This document shows positions 6,653-8,546 of a stretch of 8,546 nucleotides of DNA, piece after piece; the first letter of the stretch is position 1; every line of letters begins with the position of its first letter. The notes under the pieces are model-generated. The model did no database searches, was not told the origin of the DNA, and was given only the letters and a program-made list of their open reading frames with translations. Both the position numbers and the translations under genes were made by a program. Origin of the DNA: Bacillota bacterium (lineage in GTDB: Bacteria > Bacillota > DTU025); contig DUWJ01000080.1 of NCBI GenBank assembly GCA_012842765.1, positions 1-8,546 on the forward strand, read 5' to 3'.

Positions 6653-7516
6653 GTGTTCTTCCGTATATTGAGCAAATGGCGGACGTTCCTTGACGTGGCA
6701 TGTGTGGCTTTTGTTTTATCTTTCGTTCTAACCCTATTTGGAAACGCCACTGCCGAGGTGGGTATGGGTGTGATCTCTGCGGTGAGCACAGGCGGCAGAC
6801 TCGTTCCCATATACTCCGTTGCTCGCGACGACAAGACCGTATCGGTAACGGTCGATGCTACATGGGGCGACGACAAGACACTGGCTCTCCTTGACCTCTT
6901 CGATAAGCACGAGATCAAGGTCACATTCTTCCTGGCAGGCAACTGGATAAAGTCTTATCCGGAAAAGGTCAAGGCTATAGCCGCGCGTGGCCACGAGGTG
7001 GGTAATCACTCCTGGACCCATCCACACATGGGTGGACTGTCATCTGCACAAATCAGGGAAGAACTGGAACGCACCCAATCTGCTCTGTGCGACCTGACTG
7101 GGGTGAGGCCTACCGTGTTTCGTCCCCCCTTCGGCGAATACACGAACTCCGTAATAACCATCGCCGAAGAATGCGGATGCAAGACGATTCAATGGAGTAT
7201 CGATTCTCTAGATTGGAAAGACCTGACTGCAGACCAGATTTATGATCGGGTAATGAAACGGGTGGGGCCTGGATCGATAATCCTCTTTCACAATGCCGGG
7301 AAACACACGCCGGAGGCGCTCGACAGGATAATCCGGGATCTCAAGGCCCAAGGATACGCGGTGGTTCCCGTATCGGAGCTCATCTACTCAAGCGACTACT
7401 ACATAGATCGAAACACCGGGGAACAAAGGCCGGTCAAGGTGAGAACCCGCGCAGAGCCGAGTTTACCCCAGCAAAGCCCACCGACATCTGATTCGTCATC
7501 GGGGTTGCGTCGGTAG
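6650..7516 (+). CDS. PdaB-like polysaccharide deacetylase (NodB domain), exported
   Basis: From GTG 6650 the product is 288 residues. Basic residues (R5, K9, R11) precede a hydrophobic segment at 13-31 and a possible signal-peptidase site after ATA (33-35), so it is secreted or membrane-anchored. The NodB homology domain spans ~60-250. Motif 1 is TVDATWGDD (67-75), with D69 as the likely catalytic base. Motif 2 is NHSWTH (119-124), motif 3 RPPFGEY (158-164), motif 4 DSLDW (185-189), and motif 5 LFHN with H214. The W-G-D form of motif 1, in which A70 replaces the usual second metal-binding Asp, is typical of the sporulation-associated PdaB group. The family removes acetyl groups from N-acetylated sugars in peptidoglycan or chitin-like polymers; B. 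subtilis PdaB is needed to maintain late-stage spores, and its true reaction is unclear. The last ~40 residues are a polar Pro/Ser-rich tail. A related gene follows after 95 nt, and the ATG at 6515 is the alternative start. Confidence 0.85.
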   Translation: MVFFRILSKWRTFLDVACVAFVLSFVLTLFGNATAEVGMGVISAVSTGGRLVPIYSVARDDKTVSVTVDATWGDDKTLALLDLFDKHEIKVTFFLAGNWIKSYPEKVKAIAARGHEVGNHSWTHPHMGGLSSAQIREELERTQSALCDLTGVRPTVFRPPFGEYTNSVITIAEECGCKTIQWSIDSLDWKDLTADQIYDRVMKRVGPGSIILFHNAGKHTPEALDRIIRDLKAQGYAVVPVSELIYSSDYYIDRNTGEQRPVKVRTRAEPSLPQQSPPTSDSSSGLRR

Positions 7517-7596
7517 AGGAAGTGGCGGGCAATGAACGACGAAAGCCTGTAGGAATCGATGATGCGAGCGGAGAGCGCCCAATCCAAATAGAGGGT

Positions 7597-7614
7597 GGGA
7601 GGAACGGCGACATG
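7597..7614 (+). promoter_or_regulatory. Strong ribosome binding site setting the ATG start of the second deacetylase-like gene
   Basis: GGGAGGA (7597-7603) lies 8 nt before ATG at 7612 and is the best Shine-Dalgarno match in the window. The frame is also open upstream, with a GTG at 7522 that would add 30 polar residues. AGAGGA there sits only 1 nt from that GTG, so the ATG is preferred. Confidence 0.7.
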
Positions 7615-8546
7615 ATTTTCATCACCATTAGGCGACGGACGCTTATCCTCATAGTCCTCGGGGTCATTTTGGCTATCGTGGCTGCGTATATAGTGGTAAG
7701 CATGCCTCGAATGCGTCGGGCTGCCCTTGGAGCAAAGCCTGGGGTGAGAGTGCGCGATGTGGACGTGGGCGGGCTGTACAAAGAAGAAGTAAGGAGCATC
7801 GTGTTGGGGTTGGCGGGCAAGGTCGAAAGAAGCCCCAAGGAAGCGATGTATCATGCTGAGACAGGCGAGATAGTTCCGGAGGAACCCGGCATTATAGTAG
7901 ATATCGACAACACGGTGACGTCAGTCATGGCGGCGCCGCGGGGGGCCGTTTTAGACCTGGTTACGCGGCAGGTTCCCCCCGCGGTAACCGCCGCGATGCT
8001 CAAACCGATATACAGGGTTGATACGTCGGAACCCGCGGTGGCTTTGGCATTCAACGTGGCATGGGGAGAAGAATGGGTTCCGGCAATTCTTGAGATTCTT
8101 GCTGAAGCTGGCGCGAAAAGTACATTCTTCATTACCGGAACATGGGCAGCAAAGTTTCCCCATTTGGTCCAGGCGATGGTCGCAGCAGGGAATGAGATTG
8201 CCAATCATGGCTATGATCATCCGCACCCTGAAAAGCTCTCCGAGAGCGAGTTAGTGGCGTTGATCGAGAAGAATGAGACTCTCTTGAGAGAACTCACTGG
8301 AGTGCGCACCAGGCTCTTTGCGCCTCCCTATGGAGAGGTCAATCAGAGAATTGCGGCTGTGGCGGGCCGATTGGGTTATGCCACGATCATGTGGACTGTT
8401 GACACCATAGATTGGCAACGCCCGGAACCGGGGGTCATAGTGGAAAGAGCGGAGCGGCGGTTAGCAGGGGGAAACATTATCTTGGTCCATCCCACCGAGC
8501 CTACTGTTGCAGCGCTTCCCGTGATTCTGGAGCGATTTGCGGAAAA
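7612..8546 (+). CDS. Membrane-anchored NodB-fold protein with putative peptidoglycan-binding region and degenerate active site (3' truncated)
   Basis: The frame is open to the right edge (311 full codons seen). Residues 1-9 are basic (RRR at 7-9), followed by a single transmembrane anchor at ~10-30 with the rest outside. Residues ~43-130 (GVRVRDVDVGGL at 44-55, then a GIIVDIDNT strand) resemble the putative peptidoglycan-binding domain found in VanW/YoaR-type proteins; this is tentative. Residues ~140 onward form a NodB-like domain similar to the preceding gene: AFNVAWGEE (146-154), NHGYDHPH (198-205), APPYGE (237-242), DTIDW (264-268) and LVHPT with H293. N148 stands where the catalytic Asp is expected, V149 where the metal-binding Asp is expected, and A237 replaces the motif 3 Arg, while the metal His pair H199/H203 remains. 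It may therefore be a non-catalytic wall-binding or regulatory homologue. It sits 95 nt downstream of the PdaB-like gene with no clear terminator between them, so co-transcription is likely. Confidence 0.82.
   Translation, partial: MIFITIRRRTLILIVLGVILAIVAAYIVVSMPRMRRAALGAKPGVRVRDVDVGGLYKEEVRSIVLGLAGKVERSPKEAMYHAETGEIVPEEPGIIVDIDNTVTSVMAAPRGAVLDLVTRQVPPAVTAAMLKPIYRVDTSEPAVALAFNVAWGEEWVPAILEILAEAGAKSTFFITGTWAAKFPHLVQAMVAAGNEIANHGYDHPHPEKLSESELVALIEKNETLLRELTGVRTRLFAPPYGEVNQRIAAVAGRLGYATIMWTVDTIDWQRPEPGVIVERAERRLAGGNIILVHPTEPTVAALPVILERFAE

Overview
The window reads as a chromosomal segment of a moderately GC-rich, probably spore-forming bacterium of the Bacillota. The clues are strong purine-rich ribosome binding sites with ATG, GTG and TTG starts, two tandem polysaccharide deacetylases of the PdaA/PdaB-like spore or wall type, and an extracellular alpha-glucan-acting enzyme ending in a glucodextranase-type C-terminal module. 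One gene product looks like an outer-membrane beta-barrel, which would point to a diderm lineage such as Limnochordia/Hydrogenispora-like or Halanaerobiales. That assignment is inference only. All genes are on the + strand.

Layout. (1) 1-445: the last ~147 codons of a secreted carbohydrate-active protein, closed by a perfect 9-bp terminator hairpin at 451-471. (2) 538-2664: a 708-residue secreted protein with three CBM48/glycogen-binding-like modules (one N-terminal, two in tandem in the middle) separated and followed by beta-strand-rich segments, ending in a terminal Phe. It has its own terminator at 2691-2723. (3) 2724-2945: a gap with nested inverted complementarities and a candidate promoter. 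(4) 2946-3800: endonuclease IV (nfo), with all nine metal ligands identifiable. It overlaps by 4 nt (TTGA) with (5) 3797-6472, an unusual fusion of a RadC-like JAMM/MPN metalloprotease-type domain to a DinG-type iron-sulfur helicase. (6) 6473-6649: a gap with GC-rich hairpins. (7) 6650-7516: a PdaB-like polysaccharide deacetylase. (8) 7612-8546, running off the window: a membrane-anchored protein with a putative peptidoglycan-binding region and a NodB-fold domain whose key catalytic residues are replaced.

Functionally there are three blocks. One handles extracellular alpha-glucan (glucan-acting enzyme plus a CBM48-rich secreted or outer-membrane protein). One is a translationally coupled DNA-repair pair (AP endonuclease plus JAMM-helicase). 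One is an envelope or spore-wall block (two NodB-fold proteins). The most interesting items are the CBM48/beta-barrel mosaic, the JAMM-DinG fusion, and the degenerate second deacetylase.
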